Origin: Platynereis dumerilii
Lineage: Eukaryota > Annelida > Polychaeta > Phyllodocida > Nereididae
Direction of reading: 5' to 3'
DNA length: 64,000 bases
Assembly: GCA_026936325.1 (NCBI GenBank)
Contig: JAPTHN010000004.1
Span: 27,087,910-27,151,909 of the forward strand
Positions 49,001 through 59,819 of this stretch are shown here, one piece after another. The translations under genes and the position numbers were made by a program. A model generated the notes under the pieces. It made no database searches and was not told the origin of the DNA. It worked only from the letters and a program-made list of their open reading frames with translations. Numbering within the stretch: the stretch's first letter is position 1; each line of letters starts with the position of its first letter.

Positions 49001-52000
49001 TAAAAACAACATAAAGATTATCATAACTCAAAACAGCAAGCTATCATGGCTCAAACAAATTGTGCAACCGTCTCACTCAATCATTTGAGCTAACTCAGAA
49101 TTTCAGAATTTACAGCGCAGGCTTAGCATGCTCCTGTTGATCGCTTGTCTTTCTGTTTTCTGAATTAAGGTGATCCTCCGAAAGTTGAAGTTAACAATGG
49201 CAAGCCGGTGCGTGCGGATGGAAGGCCAGTGAAACTTGTTTGCGAAGTGACAAACAGGTGCACCAAAAATGACGTAAGACTAATAAATTATGTTATTTCT
49301 TTGATAAAGGGGTCATTCCATGTCAACTCAGGCAAGGGTCCCGGCTGGCATGATTTCGTTCTCTGACAATAGTCTCTGCTATTCCAGATTGAAATATTGG
49401 GAGACGTGCACAAGAGGCCTATTAAGATGAATCACTTTAAGGAAGGAAACAGATTCAGGACAACGGCAGAAACGACCGTGACATTCAGCGATCCTGGGGA
49501 ATTCTTCATTTCCTGCAAAGAAACAGGAAAAGAAGATCACTATGGGACCAATATCAGTGTCACAGTTCACAGTGTTGAGGTTGGGACAAAAATTACGGAA
49601 AAACCTGATACCGAGGCAGGAACTGTGGAAAGGCATGAGTCTCACGAAAAAACCGCAGGAAAACTCATGGGTGATGAACGTGCAGGTAGGTGCCAGTGAT
49701 TCCTATGTTGCTTGGATCCTGACCTTTTGAAATTTGTGAAGTATAGGTCCTGCAATTCTGACATTTTGTGCCACTGAAAAATTTATTGATAGGGTCATTT
49801 TTTAGTACAATCGATTTTGTTTTTCGAGGCGTTCCATCAATCCTTCTCCAAGTGAGCTTAGTCATTTTTTTTTATTTACACCACAGTGTTATTTATGGAC
49901 TACAATACAACCTAAGATAAAGTGAAACAATTTTCGCCAGAAGTCCTCTGTTTACTTCTTTTACCTCCTTTCTCCTATACTCACCCCAAACCTCCTTGCA
50001 GCTGCCTTTGGCACCTCACCACAACTTTATCCCATGTTAAGAACTCTATTCAGCAGCTGACAAATGTAACTGTAATTATCAAAGAAATAAAACACAATTT
50101 TTTCAGGGGCGTAACTGTCGGGTCACGAGCTGGGGGGGGGGCACCTGGGGGAGGGGGCACATGATTCACTATGGGCACCCACTATACTAATTGTATATTC
50201 ATATTATCCAGAGTTGGAAAGCTCATATATATGGGGGGCACCTGGGGGGCCACAGGTCCAATATGTCCCCGCCCCGGCCATGTATGAGTAACCTAGCTGT
50301 GCTCCTACCTACTATACCTAGGAATATACTCTTTTACCTTGAGATTTTATTTTGACAAATCATATTTCATCTGTAAGCTCTATTGCAACTTCAAAATATC
50401 TTGCAAAGATTAATGTGCAATATTTAAATGTCTTTTCCAGAAAGTCACGAAACTTCATTTGAACGGAAAAACTGGATTATAGCTGTCGTAGTATTAGTCA
50501 TATTCGTGGTTGTATTGGTGGTAATAATCATAATAATCATATGGCAAAGGTAAGTTACAATTAGCACTTGCGTAGATCACGAAATCAAATTGTAAGTTGC
50601 TTGCTCAAAGGTTGATAGCTGTTGAGGTTAAAAAATAATATTCCTGGTTAGTTTATGAGTGACAGTTACCTTTTTGGAGCTGTAGAAGCTTTCGACTGCC
50701 AGGGGCGTAGGCAAGGGGGGGGGGATATATAGAACCCCACCCCCCTTTGGCCTAAAACTAAGGTCACATTTACCAGACTTTTAAAAGTAAGTCCTCATAA
50801 GTGCCAAAAGCATGTGAACTTGATCCTAAAATACAGTTTTAAAATTATATTTTTCATCACATAAGTTCCAGGGGTTTTCCCCTACGTAAGATCCATATTC
50901 ACGGTGTAATGAGCGCGGATTTTACAAGAATTTAAAATATTTCTTTGACTCGTTCCATTTAGATCTAACCTATTTTAAACACAGATTCATCTGTTGTGAT
51001 TTCAGTTTAATTAAGTGTGTTTTGCCATTGAGCTCTGCATAACAACTCTAATGGGTCAAGAATATAAATTGGTGGAATTTCTGCTGGTCGGCTTTGATGT
51101 AAATATATGGAAAATCAAGATTTGCGGGGCCAGTAAATTGTTCTTCTGAAAAGCCACTTTTATTTAAAAGAATTGTCTTTTAAATTTATAGGGTGATATA
51201 CCGATTGGTTATGCCAGAGGATAGGGCATTTTGATGGTGATGGAAATTGGGTCATTCCGGAGGTGAATGGGAATGGAGATGGAAATGGGATAGTGAGGAG
51301 GGAGGGGGGGGGGGGGTCGTGGGTAGTTGACAAAAAACTATTGGTTTATAGCTGAAGTGAGCCAGTGGACGTAGCTGGGAAATTTTCCAGGGGGGGGGGC
51401 AAATTTTCAAATTCTCATGTACATATATATGTTCTCATTGCTTTAGGATAGAGTGCAAAACAATGCACATGCTATTCACATTAGTGTTAGGGTTATTATG
51501 AACAGTGTGTAGTACTATTTTGTAGACATTTTTTGGACACGTATAGGGGAACAAGGGGCAAAACGGACCGGCAGGGCAAAATGGTTTTTTGCGTTTTCTC
51601 CAAACGTTTTATCATTTTTGGAAATGCTGTAGTACCTCCAATGACATTCCCAGCAGAATAATTTATAGTCAGTGGTATAAGAGGACTACTAAGCTTGCTT
51701 ATTAAGCAAAAACAATTTAGTCTGGTGCTTAGTCATGTGAAAGTAGCTCATTATTAATATACCCTGGATGGTTGGGGGCAAAATGGGACACACAAAAAAA
51801 CAATCCCAGCCTATAAGAGTTTGAAGCTTGCCATTGGGTCAATTCAACCATGACATTTGAGACATTTGATACATTTTATGGCTGTATAAAAGGCAAACAT
51901 TTGAAAAAATCACAACAGATTTGTGGAGGTAGTCCATGTCATCAATAATCCCTTGAGGATTTAGGCCTAGTGGTAAAACCCTGTATTTTTGAAACTGAAA

Positions 52001-55000
52001 TGAATTTAACTACCTTTAAAATAGTAAAATCCAATACCAGTTTAAATCGTTGAATTATGAAGAAAACTTTGAAATCAGAGTTATGTGAATATTGATAAAA
52101 ATGTTGAATTTCGATAAAATGTTACATAATTATGTTTCTTTTTTAACCTAATGTTTGTGGTTATATACCTTGTCAAATAATTATATAGAATATATAATTA
52201 CTAGCATCACTACCCATCTGTAATTGCATCCTGTATTGAGATATTGATTTCATTGTTTATTGCTATGTTTACTCTCATTATTCTGCAATATGCTTACATT
52301 GCAATGACGTGAATTAATGCATTTCTGTTGGTTAACATGCTTTTTAGTTAGACTGTTATAAAAACAACTGATTTATTGTAGAACTTTTGTTACTTTATAT
52401 CTTCCCATTTTGCCACATATGAAATTCCATTTTGCCCTTAGCATGGGGCAAAACGGGATAAAGCTGCATTTTTGAAAAGCGGGAAAAATCAGAATTGGAA
52501 CTTTTAAAAAAGCACTTTTCTGTTTTTGAACAAGTCGTATTGGTACTTCTTCATAGATCAGACCTTATTTGGTATTCGCACGAAATACCGTTTTGGTACA
52601 GCGAGCCTTCGAAGTTAGACGGCCCGTTTTGCCCCTCGTTCCCCTACACATGAATCAGAATCTATTTTATTGTCCCTGCATTAATATCACGGTATCATAG
52701 AATGTAAAGAAATACAGGAAATTTATTAAATAGTAGGGCCTACTGCGATAAAAAGGAGACCAAAAATAAACAATAAAATGGAGTAAATAATTTAATTTAA
52801 AATAAAATCACAGTTTGTAGTTAATTTACATATATTGCAATGCTAGAATACAGAACTCTATGACATTACAGTTCAACAGCATAGAAAAGAACTTTAGATT
52901 GCGCATAAATATATAACGAGGACTGTAAAATAGTCAGTTATAGATAATGCAACTAGACCTAGGCAGCTTAGATTTGTCCAATGAATCAGTTGAATTATTT
53001 TATTTGTTCCATAAAAAGGATCAACTAAAAGACAATGCTGGGATTATAACGGAAATACGTACGACAATGACCTTTCCTTGTCATTTTTGGCCCTATATGC
53101 ATTTGCACAACCGCCAGGAATTTGTCAACACCATTCATAATCAGTAGGGGAAGCCTGTGAGAGTTGGGCCACTTTTTGCATTCTTGCACCTCCTACTTAA
53201 TGCATGTATTGTATCTTGAAATATTTTAGAAAAATATTTGAAGGTTTACATTGATATTTGCCCAAGAACATATCGGCTACAGCCGTATGAAAATTGGAAA
53301 AAATTGGCCCAACTCTCCCCATTAAGTGGGAGAGTTGGGCCATTCAGGGGTAGACTTGGGCATTTGCAATATATGTCAGGTTCGGTAAAGCTGTACTTTA
53401 GGCCATAATATTTTTAACCTGAAGTGTGGTGGTCATAGAAGTCATTAATCCTGAATTGAGACCTCTTGCAACTATAGTTTCCTGTCAGACATAGGCCTCG
53501 GCATGATGGCCCAACTCTCCCCTTCTAGATTTCCCCATATCTAATTTTATTAGTTCATGAATAATTATTAAGGCCTAGAAATATTCAGTGTCTGCTGAAA
53601 ATTGTTCAAGGCAAGTTTTTCTGTCTTAATAAAAATAAATCTAGGTAAATGCAACACATATGAGGAGAGTCTTGGCAAAAGATCACCCCGTGCTGTATGT
53701 CTACTTCTGACCTCAACTGTATATAGGCAGGTTTTTAAATTTTGAAAATTGGACTCGTATTAAGGTTTTTAGACCAAGTTTTACATTGAGCCTGAACCAT
53801 GCAATGTGTACAATCTTTGATGATGTTTCACCTGGAATTTTTATCATGTTAAGGTGGCTCGCTACTCGTGGCCAAGCAATGGCGGCGTCACCATAGCAAC
53901 AGCAGCCTGCTGAGCTCTGTGGGCAGCATTTTTGTCTTTTTATAATTCCATGCAACGGCCACTTCATTTGCCATTTGCGCCACTGCTATTAGGGTTAGAG
54001 ACTTCTGGTTTAAAGCATTAGATGCGCTGTGAAGAGGACTGCAATCCCATAGAGTTTCAGCTTTATAGTCCCAATAGAATATTTTTAATGGCAATTTTCG
54101 GCAAGCAGGTCTAATTTCTCAAAAATGACTTTGAAATACAAATAAATTTTTATATCAAAATCCATCGCGGTAGCAAACCTTCTCTTATGCATTTTATTGT
54201 TCCTCACAATATTTGGAAATAAATGACAAAGAAATGAGAAATCCTATCTAGCCAATTTTTTTTAGCGCCATGATTTATGAAAAAAGTTAAAATTGTCAAA
54301 ATCAATATTTTTATTCCGAACCCCTTGGAGCGCCCTTTAAACTAAATATATCTCTTTGAAATTGATATCAGCTTTTCCCTGAAAGTGTCTTCTTTAATTC
54401 CATGCTTCATTGCATAACATGGGATGCATGACCACTGAATGGCAGGGCAAACTTCACAGTAAAAAAGTTAAGAAAAAAATTGAGTTTTTCAGGATTGCGT
54501 GGACTGACTTTCTTGTACATAACCTCAAATATTTTGAAAAAAAGGCTGGTTGCGACCACTTTTTTTTTACATATCCTTGCTATAAACTATATTTTGGATC
54601 ATTCTAAACTATTTTTAAGAAATCCTATCTTGGAAAGTTCACGAGTATCGAGCCACCTTAATCTGGGCTACGTGGCATTTCATGACCTTAGGTAGCTACA
54701 TGTAGAACTGACTTCTGCAATCTGATTGGTCGAGACAACAATGCAATCAACACCCGCTCATTCACAAACGCTTTGTGACGTCACCCACTATGTGCTTGTT
54801 CACTGATACGTGGACAGGAACGAGTCAGAATCTTGTTGAATCGATGTACTGTTAAAAATACATACATATGTAAAAAAAAAAGTGTATTTTTATTAGAAGC
54901 AAAAAAAAAATTCCTGCAAAACACTTTTAAAACAGAGGAAGTCTGTGTGATGCAGACCGAATCCCTCTTGCTCCAACTCAACTCCAAAAAAGTTACTTTC

Positions 55001-58000
55001 ACTCATATGGATTAGAGATCTTTGCAGATTAGCGGTCCAAACAGTTTCAAAATGAACATTCAACTTGCTCTTGTGATGTCATTGGCTTAAGAATGCTTTA
55101 ATGATTTTGTTTTTGTCAGTTATTTTAGGATCAGTTTATTCAACATAAATCATATCTGGCAACATAGGTGTGAATATACAAATTCATTAACTAATTTAAA
55201 GTATGTACCTAATAAGAAGATTAGAAAACCAACAAGTAACTCTCAATGACGTGGAAAAGCCAGTTTGCAAATTAAAAAGAAGAAAATCAATTTTTCAAAT
55301 GGACCGCCAATCTGCAAAGAGCTCTAATGCAATCAAGTAACAATATTTATCATCATACAATCCTAGTTATTTTTCTAATTGAAATGTATTTATCGTTGTT
55401 GTAACTTGTTGAATCTTTCCAGGCGTAAACAAGACAGCCCAAGAGATGATGGAAATGCGGGGGCTCATGGACAAAGCAATGGCTACGCAATGTCATCTGA
55501 GGGAATAGATTCTGGAAGGTTAGTGCACTCTTACAGCTCTCCCAATTGCTCTGAAAAAATCATCTTTTTTCATAGTGTGGACCAATGATGTCATAGCTTG
55601 AGACTCCATTGGAACCTATGCAACTCTGATGTCATATGTGAAACTGGCCATTTCATGTTAACAACTTCATCATAGCCTTGCAATTTATGTGTTTTTTAAG
55701 ATTTCGGTTTTATCTTCATTTTGACAAAGAATTCAAGAAGAATATTGATGCTACAATGTATTTCGTTAGCTCTTGTTACAGGAAATTAACAATTTAACAT
55801 GATAATGTAGACTGTTTAAATTGTGATTCCAGGAAACTATGGGAAACTGCTAAATTTTCTTCGACAGTCCCAACAAAATGGACCCTGGAGACCCTAAAAT
55901 TCCTTGGTTCAAACCAGAAATCAACTGATAAGTATAGGTTATTCACCTAGGGAGAGGCAATATGTGATTTATCCAGCGAGGGCGTTAGCCCGAGCTGTGA
56001 TAAACACATATTGCCGATCCCGCAGTGAATAACTGGCTTATACCATAAGACAAAACTGAAACTTGTCATTTGTTGCTGTGGTTTTTCACAGCTTCACTTA
56101 TTATTCTCCCATGGGAGGATAACTGAACAACAAAGAATATGGGTTTTATTGCAGTGAAATACTGGCTCATGATTGGCTGACAGAGGTGTCGAATGGTATA
56201 ATGTTTCTTAGATCTGTAGAAGGAAGAATGAGAAATGTTTTCATACCGTCAAACTATAAGCACTTCACAGAAAGCAGGAAAATGAGAGAATTGGTTGCCA
56301 ATTTTGAAAATGGATGCCATGGGTTAAACAGATCAAATCTGAAGTGGCTCCCTATCTAATTATATTCTTTAAGATGTTTTTAAACCGTGTGCCAAGTTTC
56401 ATGCTTCTATGTAAACTGAAGGACAAAAATAAGTCATCACTTTCCAATTTGAAATAATTTAAAGAAAAAAAAAACAATTCTTCAAACTTACTGGTTGTGT
56501 TTTGATGTTTTGAACATTAACAACAATCAGTCATTCATGTTTACATATTCTTGTCATGGGTCATTGCTTCTGCACTAGTACAGGTCATGAAATGCAGTAA
56601 AGGCTAATCCGTAAGATTCACTGCCCTTAACAGCACAAAAAACGCTTAGAAAAGTTCCTTGATCTTTCCTGGGTTGGGATACGTAAAAAAAACTGCCATT
56701 GGGTAGGCTCTCCATTGAGCAATAAGACCCAGCAGTTGGGGTGCTGCCGCCTAGCATGTCCAAGAAAGAGGTTGCAAATCGGAGGGACTACTCCCAGCCA
56801 TCAATCAGCAAGCTCATGACCAAGTTTGGTTCGACAGGCTAAATTAAGGACTTTCCTGCAGTCACGACCAATGATCAAGGCAGGCATAACATCTGTCAGA
56901 ATCTGGATGACCATTTCAAGATCGTTTGAAGACCTCTACATCCACATCAGCTTCATGAAATTTCGGGCTCCTACAACCAAAGAATGAGTGCCAAAACAGT
57001 TATGAGATGGCTCGCTTAGCATGTCTGGCAGCCAAACAACCATGCAAAGGGCCTATATATGTGAACTCTCTTTTGTGTCTTCCTGATGTTTATTCATTAT
57101 TGCAATGAAATGAGTCACCCCAAACATTGTTTGAACTGATTTCGTGAAAAAATAATGAATTAAAAACTGTTTTCATGTGACATGAAGGTATTTTCCCTCA
57201 AGGTCTTCAAACCATATTCTCCTGATGAAGTGATAACTTATGTTTGTCCTTCAGTTTATAAATGCATAATTACTTCCCTATTCATGACAAATATACCCCA
57301 CTATTTGTAGTTGTATTACTTTAATGCTGTATTGCATTGTCGGATTCCACAGTACCTGATGTGAATTTGCAAACATCAGGATAAATTAACAGCTTTTGAA
57401 CAGAGTGCCCCTTCCCTGGGAGTACAGTCCAACGTTACACTTGAGTTGTTGTATTATTGGCCACTCTGGCAATAATGAAACGGCAAGGCTGCGATGAAAT
57501 GGTTTTTTTAAACAACCAATCAACTGCGGTGGGTCTTGCATACAACAGTTTTGTATAAGATACGTATGCAGCATTCATGATACAGCTGTAAAGTATTTCA
57601 ATGAAGACACGAACCCTATTTGAAATGATACGGAGGACAAGCTCAAGAACCAATCAGGCTTCTTGTATAAGAGCTTTACCTTTATAGAGTCTTATCTATA
57701 AATTTATGATTTATGTGCATGATTGTTGTGGTTGTTTCAGCAGAACAAAGAATAACTACCACCAAGTGAAGCAGGCAGAAGGATTAGACTTGGACAATGA
57801 TAGGCCAACATCTGACGAAAAAGAACCTGAAAGGTTAGATAATATAAATTGTGTTTATAGTAATAGGAGAGGACAGAGCATACTAAGCCTATATTGTATT
57901 TTGTACTGTAGCCGTTTTGGCCTATCGGTTTTTGTAATCACCAATAGGGTAGGGGGGCATATATTTTCTCAAAATGCAATGCATTTCCATCCGGTTTTTC

Positions 58001-59819
58001 TGTTAAAAAAGACCAAAGATCCTACTGACATATCGATGGTGAAAGTGCAAAACCTCGTAAGTCAAAAAAAGCTGTTTTTCAGAAATTGAAAAAAACTGTC
58101 AAGTGTCTTTTTTTAAGGTAATGATTATTAACAAGTGAGTTATGCCCAACTAGATACATAGAAAGTGATGCCCTGTTGTAGCAAATTTTTTGTCAGAGGT
58201 CGTTTACCCCTTGCATTGATGTTACCATCAGATGTGATTGAAAATGACGACTTACGAGGTTTTGCACTTTCACTTTCTACCCGTGCAAAACCTTGTAACT
58301 CGATCATTTATCACTCTTTAAAGCAACTTGCAGCATTGAATATACTTTCAATCTATGTATATACAGTGAAAATTATAATTTGCCTATGACAGATTGCAAT
58401 AACAAATTTTATTGAGTGGCTACATTGGCAACAATGAGGAAAATGACATTTTTTTCAAATTTTCGTGGACTCTCTTTTTCGATAGCCTGCATCTACAAAA
58501 CAAATATAGGGAGGTAAATTTTTTTTAATCAGGAAACTTGCTGGGAGTCATAAAAAAGTAACACAGTAATTGTTTTTCAAAAAAAGTTGAAATATCCCAC
58601 AATATATGCTTCAAAGTTCTGATTTGAGTTACAAGGTTTTGCACTTTCACTTTTTGAAACATATCGACATACAAGGTTTGGTGAAATCATTCTGTTACCA
58701 GTGTGTTACAGCTTCCAAAAATAGCAAACTGGCAAGGTAATCAACTGACAACGTGTATTGGATATTAAAATAGTCATTCCACCAAAAATCTAAAAATAGC
58801 AAAATTTTGACATACGAGGTTTTGCACTTTCGCCATCGATAGGCCTATAGTAGATGAATTTACGTTCAGAAGATCTACATGTAGTAGAAATATAGCCATA
58901 ATTTTCAGCGCTGTCATGTCGTGAAAAAAGTATCATTACCTTTTTACTTTTACCAAATTTATGCTCTGTACCTGAATATTTTTTCATAATGATCCAAAAA
59001 ATGACTTCTTCCAGTAACATGGATCAAGATGTGCACACACAGAAAGAAGAAGACCCTCTAAATGTTGGCTATCAATTATCAGAAAGAAATTCCTCAAGGT
59101 GAGATACAATATATTGTATGGACATATCAAACAGATTGATTGATTGATTTTTTATTTGGTACTTACACATCCGTATACGGTATACCATACCCTGGATATT
59201 GCAAAAAAGTTAACTTACTTCCATTCAGTCCAGTGGTAGCATCACTACACGTAGCATAGCAGTAATTGTAAAGACATACAATGTTGCTATTTAGGTCTAT
59301 GGAATAATTTAGAAAGTGTAGTAATAATTAATAAAACAAGAAATCGCTCTTGGCTGTCGTATGGGCTTGTGCTTTTAAGACTGTTCTCGCAGATTTTGTG
59401 TTGATGGTAATATTTTAACATTATGCGGTAAGTATACATGTTATGTCGATGTAATCAAAAGATAGTTCAATAAATAAAAAAGATTATATTTATGAAGATA
59501 ATTCAGCATAAAATCAAACAACTACAATATACATTTTTGTTTCAAATAAAACATACTGTTGTAATAGTTTTGTTTAAAATATGAGTAATTTGAACACCTG
59601 TACAGGAACTCAATAATATCCTGTATCGAAATTCTACTGAGAAGAAACTACATGCAAGTGAAATATATGTACTACTTCCTGACAAATAATCCATTCCTAT
59701 TGGTACTTGAAACTAAGAGCCTCTTCAAAAAGAATGACATATATGATTATATGAGAATAATAACTTAAATTTTCATTTCCAGTGACACCGCAGTGCAGAA
59801 AGAGACAGAAGTCTATTGA
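45969..59819 (+). CDS. Two-Ig-domain type I membrane receptor-like protein (gene span, exons 2-10)
   Basis: Exons: 45969-46090, 47203-47446, 49170-49273, 49388-49685, 50441-50549, 55423-55518, 57741-57833, 59015-59098 and 59783-59819. All introns are GT-AG and all phases join (0,1,0,1,2,2,2,2). With the candidate exon at 23812 the product is 400 residues. It has a signal peptide (core LAFGLLLLSCLSVAVG); Ig-like domain 1 (about 24-127, likely C40-C107 disulfide plus five more Cys); Ig-like domain 2 (129-222, C152-C205, DPGEFFISC as the F-strand motif); a stalk; a transmembrane helix (273-296); then QRRK and a 100-residue polar tail. N-glycosylation sequons are at N32 and N217. It should sit at the plasma membrane, binding a ligand outside. 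No family name is recognisable. Confidence 0.85.
46229..47112. mobile_element. Possible TIR element in intron 2, core GGGGCAAGAAGCCC
   Basis: TAGGTCGGGGCAAGAAGCCC at 46229 has a weak inverse ending GGCTGAATGCCCTATA at 47112. Variants of the core recur at about 46253, 46597, 46616 and 46919 (+) and 46898 (-). The design matches the TA-G-rich TIR elements, but the ends match less well. Confidence 0.45.
47203..47446 (+). CDS. Ig receptor exon 3: rest of Ig domain 1
   Basis: The acceptor is tatctttttcag and the donor gtaaga. It encodes residues 47-127, from KIGYIKILQDKKACIDYSDH to the F strand NFFVRCVVYSS and EISFPITAQ. It carries six cysteines, more than a plain Ig fold needs, so an extra disulfide or two is likely. 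Enters in phase 0, leaves in phase 1. Confidence 0.85.
47634..47828. repeat. hAT-like short repeat rich in AAGTACTGGGTACTGG
   Basis: The words AAGTACT, GTACTGGGTACTGG and GTACTGGA recur about ten times, ending AACAGCCCTG. The architecture resembles the GTACTCG arrays of the hAT element at 39228-41356, but no clean target duplication was found. Confidence 0.5.
47985..48248. mobile_element. hAT-like MITE, copy 2 (264 bp)
   Basis: Left end CAGGGGTGCCGGAAG and right end GTTCTGGCACCCTTG are inverted, flanked by an 8-bp duplication with one mismatch (CGGTGACC at 47977, CAGTGACC at 48249). Same family and orientation as 16274-16548. It lies in intron 3 of the receptor gene. Confidence 0.85.
48535..48742. 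mobile_element. Foldback MITE, copy 2
   Basis: A self-inverse of about 208 bp from CATTGTAAAATTAGAAATTT to CCAATTTTACAGTG, with internal TTGCAC...TTTGAGCTGACATAGCTTG and its inverse. Same family as 17481-17695; in intron 3. Confidence 0.8.
48910..49119. mobile_element. Foldback MITE, copy 3
   Basis: A self-inverse of about 210 bp from CACTGTAAATTTTGAATTTT to TTTCAGAATTTACAGCG. It lies 168 bp after copy 2 in the same intron and ends about 50 bp before the exon 4 acceptor. Confidence 0.8.
49170..49273 (+). CDS. Ig receptor exon 4: first half of Ig domain 2
   Basis: The acceptor is ttctgaattaag and the donor gtaaga. It encodes DPPKVEVNNGKPVRADGRPV and then KLVCEVTNRCTKND, the A to C strands of a second Ig-like domain with B-strand cysteine C152. 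Enters in phase 1, leaves in phase 0. Confidence 0.88.
49311..49345 (+). repeat. Solo end of the GGGTCATTCC TIR family in intron 4
   Basis: GGGTCATTCCATGTCAACTC matches the left TIR of 37450-38986. The host intron is only 114 bp, so most of the element is missing or only an end was ever present. Confidence 0.5.
49388..49685 (+). CDS. Ig receptor exon 5: rest of Ig domain 2 and stalk
   Basis: The acceptor is ctgctattccag and the donor gtaggt. It encodes residues 163-261: IEILGDVHKR, then TTVTFSDPGEFFISCKE (F strand with C205), a sequon TNIS, the G strand ISVTVHSVEV, and a hydrophilic stalk rich in Glu, Lys and Thr. Enters in phase 0, leaves in phase 1. Exons 4 and 5 together form a phase 1-1 Ig module, the usual arrangement for such domains. 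Confidence 0.9.
50441..50549 (+). CDS. Ig receptor exon 6: transmembrane segment
   Basis: The acceptor is tgtcttttccag and the donor gtaagt. It encodes ESHETSFERKN followed by 24 hydrophobic residues (W273 to W296, mostly Val and Ile) and then QR. Flanking positive charges on the cytoplasmic side (QRRK with the next exon) predict a type I topology. Enters in phase 1, leaves in phase 2. Confidence 0.92.
51544..52646. mobile_element. TIR element 5, core GGGGCAAAACGG (in intron 6)
   Basis: TAGGGGAACAAGGGGCAAAA at 51544 is inverted with one mismatch over 23, ending GCCCCTCGTTCCCCTA at 52646. Core copies lie at 51555, 51572, 51776 and 52445 (+) and 52407, 52428 and 52621 (-). 1103 bp, no transposase frame. 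Confidence 0.85.
52808..52929. repeat. Solo arm of the long-TIR family
   Basis: CACAGTTTGTAGTTAATTTA through ACGAGGACTGTAAAA matches the right arm of 17751-18576 over about 120 bp, with small deletions. Confidence 0.75.
53145..53540. mobile_element. TIR element 6, core GGGAGAGTTGGGCC (in intron 6)
   Basis: TAGGGGAAGCC...GAGAGTTGGGCC at 53145 is inverted at 53508-53540 (GGCCCAACTCTCCCC ... TTCCCCATA). Core copies lie at 53158 and 53328 (+) and 53306 and 53508 (-). About 396 bp. Confidence 0.75.
53853..54657. mobile_element. MITE with TTAA target duplication (805 bp; piggyBac or Kolobok type)
   Basis: The left end TTAA-GGTGGCTCGCTACTCGTG (53849) and the right end CACGAGTATCGAGCCACC-TTAA (54661) are inverted with one mismatch and bounded by TTAA on both sides. 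TTAA duplications are used by piggyBac and Kolobok; the ends do not decide between them. No transposase. Confidence 0.8.
55423..55518 (+). CDS. Ig receptor exon 7: tail cassette with Y319
   Basis: The acceptor is gaatctttccag and the donor gttagt; phase 2-2, 96 bases. It encodes RKQDSPRDDGNAGAHGQSNG, then YAMSSEGIDSG. The tyrosine is in a NGYAMS context, a plausible SH2-type site once phosphorylated (inference). Confidence 0.85.
55938..56033. mobile_element. Short foldback element (96 bp) in intron 7
   Basis: GTTATTCACCTAGGGAGAGG...CAATATGTGATTTATC pairs with GATAAACACATATTGCCGAT...GTGAATAAC around a 20-base GC-rich loop. Confidence 0.7.
57741..57833 (+). CDS. Ig receptor exon 8: tail cassette with Y336
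   Basis: The acceptor is gttgtttcag and the donor gttaga; phase 2-2, 93 bases. It encodes RTKNNYHQVKQAEGLDLDND and RPTSDEKEPE. A second CAG directly after the acceptor makes a NAGNAG tandem acceptor, which would delete one residue (Ser330). The tyrosine is in a NNYHQV context (YxxV). Confidence 0.85.
58031..58841. mobile_element. TIR element with core GTGAAAGTGCAAAACCTCGT (in intron 8)
   Basis: TATCGATGGTGAAAGTGCAA at 58031 is inverted, ending TTTGCACTTTCGCCATCGATA at 58841; the inverted ends extend over about 36 bp with two or three mismatches. The core recurs internally in plus orientation at about 58253 and 58632, with a partial minus copy at about 58283. 811 bp, no transposase frame. Confidence 0.8.
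59015..59098 (+). CDS. Ig receptor exon 9: tail cassette with Y380
   Basis: The acceptor is gacttcttccag and the donor gtgaga; phase 2-2, 84 bases. It encodes NMDQDVHTQKEEDPLNVGYQ and LSERNSS. The tyrosine is in a NVGYQLS context. Confidence 0.85.
59783..59819 (+). CDS. Ig receptor exon 10: terminal exon with C-terminal tyrosine
   Basis: The acceptor is aattttcatttccag. It encodes DTAVQKETEVY and then TGA, so the protein ends on tyrosine Y400. The 3' UTR limit is unknown; candidate poly(A) signals are ATTAAA at 61138 and AATAAA at 61337, neither with strong support. Confidence 0.8.

Noticed and set aside
50105-50160. CAGGGGCGTAAC and similar hAT-like starts (also near 50700 and 51356)
   Set aside because: No inverted partner or 8-bp duplication could be found, so the elements cannot be delimited.
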